A stretch of 64,000 nucleotides of DNA from Ulvibacterium marinum (GTDB lineage: Bacteria; Bacteroidota; Bacteroidia; Flavobacteriales; Flavobacteriaceae), in contig NZ_RBCJ01000004.1 of NCBI RefSeq assembly GCF_003626755.1, forward strand, positions 434,001-498,000. The letters run 5' to 3'. A program made the position numbers and the translations under genes. Shown here in pieces: positions 35,180 through 43,274 of the stretch. How positions within the stretch are numbered: position 1 is the first letter of the stretch; every line of letters begins with the position of its first letter. The notes beneath the pieces are model-generated. The model saw only the letters and a list, made by a program, of their open reading frames with translations. It had not been told where the DNA came from and made no database searches.

Positions 35180-36280
35180 CTAAAGTCCTTTGGTAATTGC
35201 CCTAACCCATCGGTAATCGAACATGAACTCTTTTAGGACTACTTTAATGACCGTATAACCTGGCACTGCTATAATCATTCCCACAACTCCAAAAAGCAAG
35301 CCTGCCGCCACTATGACCAAAAATATCTCCAACGGATGTGATTTAACACTGTTCGAGAAAATCAAGGGTTGTGAAAAGAAATTATCGACTAACTGACCAA
35401 TAACAACACCTATGAAAACATAGCCCGCACTTGGTAGAATTACTTCCCTAAAATCCAGCTCTAAAAAACTGGTCATGGTTAAGAGAATCATGATAATTGT
35501 ACCAACCATGGGTCCCAAATAAGGAATTATATTGAAAAGTGCACAAAGTAGTGCAATAACGACAGCGTTCTCAACACCTACAAGTAAAAGCGTTACACTA
35601 TATATAATAAAGAGTATGAGAATCTGTAGCAGCAGACCAACGAAGTAGCGCGACAATAAAATCTTGATGGTCTCAATGGAGTGTTTTGTTTTCTCTTCAA
35701 GAGATTCCGGAAGCAGTTTTAACAGAATCCTTTCTATAAACTTACTATCCTTTAAAAAGAAAAATGAGATAAATAGTACTGAAAAGAGCCCGATTCCAAA
35801 ACTACTTAGAATATCTATGAAGTAATTCAAGAACTTAGGAACGAAACCCATATCAAGCTCTTCCATTAAGTTACTTTCTAGTTCAACTTCCTCCATAAAC
35901 TCATCAACTACATTAGGTGACGCACCAAAATATTGCACTATTTGGTCATATAGCTTATCAAGTGCCTTTTGCAAATCATCCATATTCAACAAGGAAAGGT
36001 TTTCCCCTTGGTCCGTTAACATAGGAATAAAGAGCGCGAAAATACCAGTTAAAATCCCCAAAATGAACATCATAGTAAGGACGACTGCTAGGGTATTTGG
36101 AAACTTCAATTTTCTTCTTAGAAAAATTACACTCGGACGCCCAATCAAGGCGACCACTCCCGCAATTACTAGATAAACAATGACCGATTGCAACTTATAA
36201 ACAAGAACGCAAAGCAGCATTATTGCAATAAGTATGGCTATTGCTTTTAAAATACCTTTGGCAATGGTTGTTGATTTCAT
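35180..36280 (-). CDS. AI-2E family transporter (PerM-like permease)
   Basis: 366-aa inner-membrane protein with eight predicted helices and a large soluble loop (about residues 80-150). The family fold is visible: an N-terminal pair of helices, then SFFFLKDSKFIERIL, ALFNIIPYLGPMVGTI and the C-terminal GLLFGVVGMIIAVPGYTVIK. Substrates of this family are varied and mostly unproven (autoinducer-2, Na+/H+), so the name should not be read as function. Confidence 0.85.
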   Translation of the reverse strand: MKSTTIAKGILKAIAILIAIMLLCVLVYKLQSVIVYLVIAGVVALIGRPSVIFLRRKLKFPNTLAVVLTMMFILGILTGIFALFIPMLTDQGENLSLLNMDDLQKALDKLYDQIVQYFGASPNVVDEFMEEVELESNLMEELDMGFVPKFLNYFIDILSSFGIGLFSVLFISFFFLKDSKFIERILLKLLPESLEEKTKHSIETIKILLSRYFVGLLLQILILFIIYSVTLLLVGVENAVVIALLCALFNIIPYLGPMVGTIIMILLTMTSFLELDFREVILPSAGYVFIGVVIGQLVDNFFSQPLIFSNSVKSHPLEIFLVIVAAGLLFGVVGMIIAVPGYTVIKVVLKEFMFDYRWVRAITKGL

Positions 36281-36547
36281 GATTGAAGATTGCTTTTTTA
36301 ATTTTTATTGGTTCAAACAAAACTAGAATTGGAGAATCAAAACCTTTAACTCAAAAGATTAAAAGAGTAACCTAGTAGCAGTTCAAATTAGAAATTATCC
36401 TAGATTGGAATACATCTAACAATCTCTCCGCTATAGTAAATGGATCAGTGTTTTGCGTGTTGACGATATTTTTAAAGGTCGATTGAATCTTACTAGTAAA
36501 GGAATAACCACAAGTACCGGATTAAGGCTGTTTGCATCCAGCAAGAG

Positions 36548-37435
36548 TCACTCAAGGTTCTGGGTGAGATATCGGTCAGAATACACTTTGGTGAACTGAG
36601 CCCCAAAGAATAAAATTAAACTGGAGTAAGATACCCACAACATGACAATAATGATAGAACCTGCCGCGCCATAGGTAGAGCCGGGTTCAGTTTGTCCAAA
36701 ATAGAAAGCCAGTACATACTTACCGATTATAAAAAGCAATGCTGTGAGTGCGGCACCAACCCGTACAGCTTTCCAGCGGATACTTTTACTGGGAAGGTAT
36801 TTGAACATGGAGGCGAACAATACATAAATGAAGACCAACGAGAGTGTGATATCGATGAAATAGGCCAGCCCAACAATTTCAGCAGAAAAAAGATTTGAAA
36901 TTCTTTTTGCAAAACTGGTTAGTAGTGACGTAAGTACAAAACTCACCAAAAGTAAAAATCCAAAGATGAGAATAAATCCGAAGCTCTTTAAACGACCGAA
37001 GAGGGTTGCTATAAGTTCATTACTGAATTTCTTTTGAATTCCCCAAATTTCGTCCATGACATTTTGTAGTTGATAGAAAACACCGGTAGCGCCATACAGC
37101 AGTACACCAATACCGAGAACGCTTGCGAATATTGATGTTGGCGCATCTCCTTTTTTAGTGACCATTTCTTGAATTGATGCCGCGGTATCAGGGCCTAATG
37201 CGCTAGATATTTCAGTAAAAAGTTCGCCTTGTACGATTTCCCTTCCCCAAATAGCGCCTATAATGTCGAGAATTAAAATCAGTAATGCGGGAAGCGAAAG
37301 AATTGCATAGTACGCAACCACTGCACCTAGCTTGAAAGGCTCTTTGGCTATCCAAGCATTAAAGGTCTTTTTTAGAAGGTTGGGTAAATACTTAGCTGTA
37401 AACCTTTCCCTATTCAATTCGTTCATAACTATCAC
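36548..37435 (-). CDS. YihY/BrkB family inner-membrane protein
   Basis: 295 aa with six membrane helices. Family landmarks include AVVAYYAILSLPALLILI near the N-terminus, YGATGVFYQLQNVMDEIWGI in the middle, and GSTYGAAGSIIIVMLWVSYSSLILFFGAQF near the end. The protein family has no settled function despite the older 'ribonuclease BN' label. It is upstream of the AI-2E-type gene on the same strand, 267 bases apart; an internal ATG at 37426 (MNELNRER) is an alternative start. Confidence 0.88.
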   Translation of the reverse strand: MIVMNELNRERFTAKYLPNLLKKTFNAWIAKEPFKLGAVVAYYAILSLPALLILILDIIGAIWGREIVQGELFTEISSALGPDTAASIQEMVTKKGDAPTSIFASVLGIGVLLYGATGVFYQLQNVMDEIWGIQKKFSNELIATLFGRLKSFGFILIFGFLLLVSFVLTSLLTSFAKRISNLFSAEIVGLAYFIDITLSLVFIYVLFASMFKYLPSKSIRWKAVRVGAALTALLFIIGKYVLAFYFGQTEPGSTYGAAGSIIIVMLWVSYSSLILFFGAQFTKVYSDRYLTQNLE

Positions 37436-37572
37436 TTTTTAGCTGTAAATTAACTAAAGCTATATTTTAGAAATTGACCTAATCAATTAAAGTGTTGCTC
37501 GTTTTACCAAATAGGATTCTAATTTTGTCTGTCTTATTACGGGTTATAATATCTTTCCTTATATAGCAAACT

Positions 37573-38208
37573 ATGCCAAATCCAAACGACATCAAAACCA
37601 TCATTACTCCAGAAGCGGTCATATATTTATCCGCTACTGATAAGCATATGAAGCGGATTCATGGACTCTATGGACTTCCCCCTGATTGGAAAAGGCCGGC
37701 AAACTTTGTATCCTTAGTTAAAATCATTTTGGGGCAGCAGATCAGTCTGGCATCCGCCGAAGCACATTTTCGAAAACTCAATGCATATCTGCACGAATTT
37801 TCACCCAAAAAGATTTTAAAGTTGAGCGATGATGAAATGCGTATGTGCCAAATCAGCAGACAAAAAGCTTCGTACTTAAGAGCTCTATCTCAAACTATAG
37901 TAGATGGTTTTCTTTCGATAGACAAACTAAGCGGTCTCGAAGAAACAGAAATTCGTGAAAAATTGACTTCTATAAAAGGCATCGGGCAATGGACGGCAGA
38001 TGTGTTTTTGCTGTTCTGTATGCAATCAGAGGACATTTTTCCCATTGGGGATGTCGCCGTTGTAAATACCGTCAAAAAATTATACAACGTAAAGACAAGA
38101 GAAGAAATCATAAGCCTTTCGGAAGTCTGGAAACCCTATCGCTCGCTAGCCACTTATTTTCTCTGGCATCATTATTTGAGTGAAAAGGGGCAAGTTTTCC
38201 TTCCCTAA
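37573..38208 (+). CDS. DNA-3-methyladenine glycosylase, HhH-GPD (AlkA-like)
   Basis: 211-aa base-excision repair enzyme that removes alkylated purines. The helix-hairpin-helix segment LTSIKGIGQWTAD lies at 131-143 and the catalytic Asp is D160 in FPIGDVAVVN. IILGQQISLASA (51-62) is the family's conserved helix. It is divergent from the YihY gene, with the shared promoter region at 37436-37572. Confidence 0.92.
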   Translation: MPNPNDIKTIITPEAVIYLSATDKHMKRIHGLYGLPPDWKRPANFVSLVKIILGQQISLASAEAHFRKLNAYLHEFSPKKILKLSDDEMRMCQISRQKASYLRALSQTIVDGFLSIDKLSGLEETEIREKLTSIKGIGQWTADVFLLFCMQSEDIFPIGDVAVVNTVKKLYNVKTREEIISLSEVWKPYRSLATYFLWHHYLSEKGQVFLP

Positions 38209-38413
38209 GGATTCAATCCTGAAAGGTTTTTCCATTTACAATTCCCAATAGCAAATTCCCGCAAGCCCTTACGGCGACTAAAATCGTTGTACTTCATCGA
38301 TATGACTAATCTTAAATTCATTCGCGTCAACAAAATAGATATGTTCTCTTTATTTTGAGTTCAGCTAATAGTTAGCAGTAAAATTTAATTCACACTAAAA
38401 ATCACATACAGAA

Positions 38414-38866
38414 ATGAACAAAGACATCGAAAAAATTGAAAATAGAATAAAGGATATTTTAGAAAAGAACGAAGACGCCATAAAAGGCTTCGATAAAGGA
38501 GCGGAAAACGCTAAAGAACTTGGAACCAAAGCTTATTTCGCGAGAAGGGCTGAAAATCGTAAAATGTTCTTAAAGCAATTGAGAAATTCCGTCACCGAAT
38601 TAAATGTTGGGAACAACGAAATAGAGGGAAGCACCGCAGGAGCAGTACACCGCACATGGATGGATGTAAAGGCCTTCTTCGCATCAGATAATGATGAATC
38701 AATGTTGGAGGAAGCTGTGCGTGGAGATAAATCAGCTATTAAGGAATATAATGAGGTATTGACGGAAACAATGATTCCGTACAGGGTAAAGGAAATTATT
38801 CGAGAACAGCGAGATTCCATCCAAAACGATTTGGAAACTTCAGAAATTTTGGAAGATTTTAGGTAG
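38414..38866 (+). CDS. PA2169-type four-helix-bundle protein (DUF2383)
   Basis: 150 aa, entirely helical. The pattern LEKNEDAIKGFDKGAENAK, the central GSTAGAVHRTWMDVKAFF and ALLEEAVRGDKSAIKEYNEVL-like EEAVRGDKSAIKEY match the PA2169 family, a ferritin-like bundle common in stress loci. Its biochemical role is unknown. A weak hairpin with a T run follows at 38893-38921. Confidence 0.85.
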   Translation: MNKDIEKIENRIKDILEKNEDAIKGFDKGAENAKELGTKAYFARRAENRKMFLKQLRNSVTELNVGNNEIEGSTAGAVHRTWMDVKAFFASDNDESMLEEAVRGDKSAIKEYNEVLTETMIPYRVKEIIREQRDSIQNDLETSEILEDFR

Positions 38867-38892
38867 CAATACACCTCATAAAAACCATAAAA

Positions 38893-38921
38893 AGGCCTCT
38901 TAGAAGGTCTTTTTTTGCTTT
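38893..38921 (+). terminator. probable terminator after the PA2169-type gene
   Basis: Short imperfect stem AAAAGGCCT/AGGTCTTTT with a run of T on the plus strand, about 27 bases past the stop. Confidence 0.5.
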
Positions 38922-39037
38922 ATAAAATAAAATTGTAGTTATCATCTCATAGGTATAGCGTCTGTTTTAATTTGTTTTGCGTCAAAGTGTTGGACTAATG
39001 ATTGGCACTTTTGCAACGAACATAAAACAGAATTGAA

Positions 39038-39190
39038 ATGTCATTAATTACCATTATTCTAAACATACTGCTGCCGCCGTTGGCAGTTTTTTTAAAGCAT
39101 GGGGTGAGCACCACGCTTTTAATTAGCATCGTATTGACTTTGTTGGCTTGGTTGCCTGGGGTTATTCATGCATTTATAGTAAACAAGTAA
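39038..39190 (+). CDS. YqaE/Pmp3 family small membrane protein
   Basis: 50 aa beginning MSLITIILNILLPPLAVFLKHG and continuing with LTLLAWLPGVIHAF. The LLPPLAVFLKHG segment and the two-helix layout are the Pmp3/YqaE signature; these proteins are linked to membrane potential and salt or cold stress. It precedes a lipoprotein gene by 24 bases, so the two may be co-transcribed. Confidence 0.88.
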   Translation: MSLITIILNILLPPLAVFLKHGVSTTLLISIVLTLLAWLPGVIHAFIVNK

Positions 39191-39214
39191 AAATTAATCT
39201 TAAAAATTTATCTT

Positions 39215-39787
39215 ATGAAAAAAGTAATTCTAACAACGTTAATACTTGCATTTGCCATCAGCTGTAATGTAAAAAAAGAGGAAAAAGGAGCATTGCCCGA
39301 TATAGATGTCGATGTATCCGCAGACATGGGTGAACTACCAGAGTATGAAGTAAATTGGGCTGATATAAATGTTGGTACCACTACTAAAATGGTAAAAATT
39401 CCAAAGGTAATCGTAGTTATGGAAGAGGAAGAGGTTGAAGTTCCTTTCATTGATGTTGATATGCCTGGTGAAGATAAAATGGAGCGTACCATTGTTATCG
39501 AAGCAGAGGTTTCAGGAAACGAGCACGACTTGAATATTCAGGAAATCCGTGCAACTGACCGAAGATTGTACGTTATTTCAAAATTGGATAAGCTTGATAC
39601 GGATTTGGGAGATAAAACCATGCGTGTGCAAGACCAGATTGAGCTGAATGCACCAGATTTAGATGTGGTTCATATCATTATAGGTGAAAGAGCGGACAAT
39701 GTATTGAACAAACAATACCGTTACATCAATTCTATGAATGACCTTAGTGAGAAGGTAAAAAAGGCTAAAATTATCTATTCAAAATAA
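39215..39787 (+). CDS. hypothetical lipoprotein
   Basis: 190 aa with a lipobox ending FAISC (C17), followed by an acidic low-complexity stretch (PDIDVDVSADMGELPEYEV). I recognise no domain. The C-terminal half is mixed alpha/beta (NIQEIRATDRRLYVISKLDKL, DVVHIIIGERADNV). It follows the Pmp3-like gene closely and ends at a strong terminator, so the two form a small unit, probably stress-related by context only. Confidence 0.75.
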   Translation: MKKVILTTLILAFAISCNVKKEEKGALPDIDVDVSADMGELPEYEVNWADINVGTTTKMVKIPKVIVVMEEEEVEVPFIDVDMPGEDKMERTIVIEAEVSGNEHDLNIQEIRATDRRLYVISKLDKLDTDLGDKTMRVQDQIELNAPDLDVVHIIIGERADNVLNKQYRYINSMNDLSEKVKKAKIIYSK

Positions 39788-39810
39788 GTTTATAGTCTTT
39801 AATAAAAGTA

Positions 39811-39841
39811 AAAAGTGTCGATGATATATCGACACTTTTTT
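39811..39841 (+). terminator. terminator of the Pmp3-lipoprotein unit
   Basis: Perfect 12-bp stem AAAAGTGTCGAT/ATCGACACTTTT with a five-base loop, followed by further Ts, 23 bases past the stop. Confidence 0.8.
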
Positions 39842-40077
39842 TATGCATGCTTACGCCTAATTATGCAAGTCATTTGGTCATTGGGAATGAATTTCCATCG
39901 TAGAAAAATATTTGTATTGGGGTTGCCGAAGATTGAGATTGGAACTTACTCGCAATGAATAACCTGAAATAACTTTCCTATTAGTTTCAATACTAGTTCG
40001 GACTAAAATCCTAATACCCTATTAAGACCATACACATTTTTTCTAAACCAAGTCTGAAGTCTTTTGTGCCTACTTAG
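39842..40077. other. gene-free stretch left of the insertion sequence
   Basis: AT-rich DNA without a gene. Its last bases (40070-40077) originally encoded the final codons and stop of the small gene now at 41419-41556, before the insertion sequence separated them. Confidence 0.4.
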
Positions 40078-40113
40078 ACCTATAAAGGACTATCCCATAA
40101 AGTGTGTAAATAG

Positions 40114-40145
40114 AAAATTAGCGGGGGCATGCCCCCGCTAATTTT
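40114..40145. terminator. perfect 32-bp palindrome inside the left end of the insertion sequence
   Basis: The arms AAAATTAGCGGGGGCA/TGCCCCCGCTAATTTT form a strong hairpin ending in a T run, just before the transposase start at 40173. Placed there, it would stop transcription entering from outside, limiting transposase expression. Confidence 0.7.
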
Positions 40146-40172
40146 TTGTCTAATTTTAAATATTTACACATT

Positions 40173-41369
40173 ATGAAGAAAGAAGAGTTGTTCAACGATG
40201 ATTTCCTGAAGCAGTTCAAGACCGGTGACGAACTCAACAGTTTTCTGAAGGAACTGCAAAAAAGAGGCATCGAGAAGATGCTCGAGGGTGAGCTCGACGG
40301 CCACCTCGATTATGAGAAACACCAAAGGTCGTCCAATGCCAATAAGCGCAACGGGCATTCGAGGAAGAAGGTGCGGACTTCCTTCGGGGAGTCCGAGATA
40401 GCCGTTCCCAGGGATAGGGATGCCAGTTTCAATCCCATGATAGTCCCCAAGCGGGGCAACATGGTCGACGGGCTTGAAAATATCATTGTATCGCTCTATG
40501 CCAAGGGCATGTCGGTCAGTGACATAGAGGAACCGATACACGAGGCCTATGGCTTCGAGGTCTCCACATCGACCATATCCCGTATCACCGAAAAGGTAGC
40601 CGCCGACGTTACGGCATGGCAGAACCGGCCCCTGGAACCGGTCTACCTGATCGTATGGATGGACGGTATCGTCTTCAAGGTCAGGGAATCCTCCAAGGTG
40701 ATCAACAAGACCATCTACGTGGCCGTAGGCTTGCGTAGGGATGGGAAAAAGGAAGTATTGGGCCTATGGCTGGGCAAGAACGAATCGGCCGCTTTCTGGA
40801 TGTCGGTTCTTACCGATATCAGGGCCCGGGGCACCGAGGATATCCTGATCACGGCTACCGACAACCTGAACGGCTTTACCGATACCATCAAGAACGTCTT
40901 CCCCGAATCCAAGACCCAGCTCTGTGTGGTGCACCAGATACGCAACGCCTGCCGTTACGTGGTCTGGAAGGACAAAAAGGCTTTTACCTCGGACATGAAG
41001 GGCATCTACAACGCTCCCAACCAGAAGGCTGCCAAGGCCGCCCTAGAGGACTTCGCCAAGAAATGGGAAGCCAAGTACTCCTACGCGATAAGGAGCTGGA
41101 GAGAGAATTGGGATGATCTCACAGTGTTCTACGAGTTCCCTGTGGAGATACGACGGATTATCTATACCACCAACCTTATAGAGAACCTGAACGGGAAGAT
41201 TAGGAAGTACACCAAGAACAAACTCTCCTTCCCGACCGATGATGCCGTAATGAAATCCGTATATTTGGCAACAAGGGAGGCTACAAAAAAATGGTCGATG
41301 CCCATCAGGAACTGGGGCATCATCCTGAACCAGTTCCTTACGATCTATGAAAAAAGGGTAAGACTTTAA
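40173..41369 (+). CDS. IS256-family transposase
   Basis: 398-aa DDE transposase of the mutator/IS256 type, from the ATG at 40173 ([15 protein letters not shown]). Family motifs are seen in order: [43 protein letters not shown] (first Asp), [10 protein letters not shown] (second Asp), [14 protein letters not shown] and [14 protein letters not shown] (Glu). It has normal length and no frameshift, so it is probably active. Confidence 0.96.
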   Translation: MKKEELFNDDFLKQFKTGDELNSFLKELQKRGIEKMLEGELDGHLDYEKHQRSSNANKRNGHSRKKVRTSFGESEIAVPRDRDASFNPMIVPKRGNMVDGLENIIVSLYAKGMSVSDIEEPIHEAYGFEVSTSTISRITEKVAADVTAWQNRPLEPVYLIVWMDGIVFKVRESSKVINKTIYVAVGLRRDGKKEVLGLWLGKNESAAFWMSVLTDIRARGTEDILITATDNLNGFTDTIKNVFPESKTQLCVVHQIRNACRYVVWKDKKAFTSDMKGIYNAPNQKAAKAALEDFAKKWEAKYSYAIRSWRENWDDLTVFYEFPVEIRRIIYTTNLIENLNGKIRKYTKNKLSFPTDDAVMKSVYLATREATKKWSMPIRNWGIILNQFLTIYEKRVRL

Positions 41370-41418
41370 AAAAGTCCAACCCCTGCTAATTTAAACTTAC
41401 ACACTTATCGGGATAGTG

Positions 41419-41556
41419 TCACCTATAATTCGATTTCTTCTTTCTATTTTTAAGATACTTGTAGCCCATATAACCAAATTGAGCACCTACCATTACAATT
41501 TTCATTTTTCTGCCTACAAAAAGGGAGGCTATACTCAATAGTGAAGTTTTCTTCAT
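41419..41556 (-). CDS. small basic protein, 3' end clipped by the insertion sequence
   Basis: 45 aa starting MKKTSLLSIASLFVGRKMK and ending YLKNRKKKSNYR. It lies 61 bases downstream of hpf on the same strand. Its stop codon TGA is made from the last two bases of the insertion sequence plus the first base of the target duplication. Joining across the insertion restores ...NYRSK then TAG at 40070-40072, so only two residues were lost. I do not recognise a family; one hydrophobic segment is possible. Confidence 0.55.
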   Translation of the reverse strand: MKKTSLLSIASLFVGRKMKIVMVGAQFGYMGYKYLKNRKKKSNYR

Positions 41557-41617
41557 ATTTTTTTTCTTGTAAAAACACTACCCAAGTAATAGAGAGTGCT
41601 TGAGATTTCATTTCAAA

Positions 41618-41920
41618 TTAGTACGACCGATTTTTCTCTTTACGTTTGCGTAATTGTCGTTCCAAGTCATTGACCGACTCTGAAATTGAGCTCGCAAATT
41701 CGGCATGACTGGCTTCTGCGAAAAGACGAGGACCAGGCAGGCTTAGTCTAATGTTGCAAATTTTTCCTGTTTCATCGGAGGTGGTGTTCTCTGTTTTGAA
41801 AAATACATCCGCTCTAATAACATCAGCATACTTTTCATGTAATTTTTCTAACCTTTCTTTAACCATTACTTCCAATCTTGAACTGGCTTCTACATCATGG
41901 TACTCGTAAACTATTTCCAT
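41618..41920 (-). CDS. hpf: ribosome hibernation-promoting factor (HPF/RaiA family)
   Basis: 100-aa short-form HPF that binds the ribosomal decoding region and inactivates or dimerises ribosomes in stationary phase or stress. Characteristic segments are YEYHDVEASSRLEVMVKERLEKL, AEASHAEFASSISESVNDLERQLRKRKEK. There is no C-terminal dimerisation extension, so it is the short type. It is divergent from an AraC-type regulator. Confidence 0.9.
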   Translation of the reverse strand: MEIVYEYHDVEASSRLEVMVKERLEKLHEKYADVIRADVFFKTENTTSDETGKICNIRLSLPGPRLFAEASHAEFASSISESVNDLERQLRKRKEKNRSY

Positions 41921-42239
41921 AAAATTCTAAATTATTTCATTGATTTATCGACAGCGTGAAAAATAGCTCTGATTTTCTAAACCTCACTATAAATACGCTA
42001 TCCTATACTGTATAAAATTATTAAAGCATATAAAATTGTATTGACCCATTATCAATTTTGTTTGCCCCTAATACGAATTCTCTAGAAACAAGATTTATGT
42101 AGATAATATAATTCATGCTTTGGGGTGGGTATTTTCAAAAACTAATATTCGCTTATTGCTCAGAAATATTTCCATATCTTGTGTCCTTAGTTCAAAAGAG
42201 TTCTTATTTCGATACTGCTCCGAAAACCATTGCCTATTT
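41921..42239. promoter_or_regulatory. divergent promoter region between hpf and an AraC-type regulator
   Basis: 319 bases without a supported gene. The frame of the downstream regulator is open from 42120, but the added sequence is not protein-like, so the DNA is treated as leader. It is AT-rich and must carry both promoters; no known operator is recognised. Confidence 0.4.
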
Positions 42240-42800
42240 ATGAAACTATACGTCAAATTCGATTTCAATACAACTTGCAAAAGAGTTTTGGAAGAACGTC
42301 TGAACGCGTTCGGTGTAGACTATAACATATTAGGTATTGGAGAGGTCATTTTGAAATCCTCGTTCAGTACCGAGCAACTAAATCAATTGCAAGTCTCACT
42401 TGACCCATACGGTATCAAGATTATCGACGATGAAAAGAGTGAACTGGTGCAGCGTATCAAAGATGCCGTTACCGAAATGATTTATCTTGACGAGAAAGCA
42501 AAACTTTACAAGTCATCTACCTACCTTGCCGATAAATTGAATTATTCTTATAACCATTTATCGAATGTTTTCTCGGAGACTACCTATAGCTCGATTGAAA
42601 ACTTCATTATTTTAAAAAAAATAGATTATGCTAAAACATTGATAGCGGAAGATAAGCTGACATTGACTGAAATCGCGTTTCGATTGAATTATAGTAGCGT
42701 GGCGCATTTATCAGGCCAGTTTAAGAAAACCACGGGACTTACCCCTTCAGTTTTTCAACGTATACTAAACAAACGAAAAGAACTTTCTCAACCCCAATAA
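42240..42800 (+). CDS. AraC-type transcriptional regulator, short
   Basis: 186 aa from the ATG at 42240 (MKLYVKFDFN). The N-terminal 75 residues form a small alpha/beta domain without a sugar-binding cupin. The C-terminal 100 residues are an AraC/XylS double helix-turn-helix (LADKLNYSYNHLSNVFSE, then LTEIAFRLNYSSVAHLSGQFKKTTGLTPSVF). It is followed after 15 bases by a response regulator and a histidine kinase, so it may be the output of that pathway. Confidence 0.85.
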   Translation: MKLYVKFDFNTTCKRVLEERLNAFGVDYNILGIGEVILKSSFSTEQLNQLQVSLDPYGIKIIDDEKSELVQRIKDAVTEMIYLDEKAKLYKSSTYLADKLNYSYNHLSNVFSETTYSSIENFIILKKIDYAKTLIAEDKLTLTEIAFRLNYSSVAHLSGQFKKTTGLTPSVFQRILNKRKELSQPQ

Positions 42801-42815
42801 CTCCGTAACACACCT

Positions 42816-43262
42816 ATGAATAAAAATGCAATGCATATTGTATTAGCCGATGATGACGAAGATGACCGTCTTCTATTTCAAGAAGCTATAGAAGAGACCA
42901 AGGTCAAGTTGCACCTCTCGCTCTTTCATGATGGCCAACAACTAATGGATTATCTCTTACAGGGGCCATCTGTTCTGCCGCAACTGATTTTCCTCGATTT
43001 AAACATGCCCATCAAAAACGGTATGCAATGTTTGAAAGAGATTAGAAGCACTGCACATTTAAAACATCTTTGTGTCGCCATTTATTCTACCTCTTCCTCT
43101 GATCATGACATCGAGGAAACCTTCATTAACGGAGCGAATATCTATATTAATAAACCCAACAGTTTTTCGAAGCTACGCGATGCCATTAAAAAGGTGTTAC
43201 AGATGAATTGGCAGTACCACACCTCGAGCCTAAACAAGGATAATTTTTTACTTCGCATTTAA
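42816..43262 (+). CDS. single-domain response regulator
   Basis: 148-aa CheY-like receiver with no output domain. The acidic pocket is at residues 12-16, the phospho-acceptor Asp is D61 (IFLDLNMP), and the conserved Lys is in YINKPNSF. This RcpA-like subtype usually works with PAS or phytochrome kinases. The cognate kinase is the next gene, 12 bases away. Confidence 0.92.
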   Translation: MNKNAMHIVLADDDEDDRLLFQEAIEETKVKLHLSLFHDGQQLMDYLLQGPSVLPQLIFLDLNMPIKNGMQCLKEIRSTAHLKHLCVAIYSTSSSDHDIEETFINGANIYINKPNSFSKLRDAIKKVLQMNWQYHTSSLNKDNFLLRI

Positions 43263-43274
43263 TGTGTAATCCAT

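Larger units (their letters stand above)
40086..41420 (+). mobile_element. IS256-family insertion sequence (1335 bp)
   Basis: The element is bounded by an 8-bp direct repeat ACCTATAA (40078-40085 and 41421-41428), the target duplication size expected for IS256 elements. The ends form imperfect inverted repeats: after three mismatched terminal bases both read ACTATCCC, followed by a shared ATAA/GTGTGTAA and AAATTAGC. One transposase gene fills the interior. Its coding DNA is GC-richer than the flanks, showing a foreign origin. The intact gene and exact target repeat suggest a recent insertion. Confidence 0.92.
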
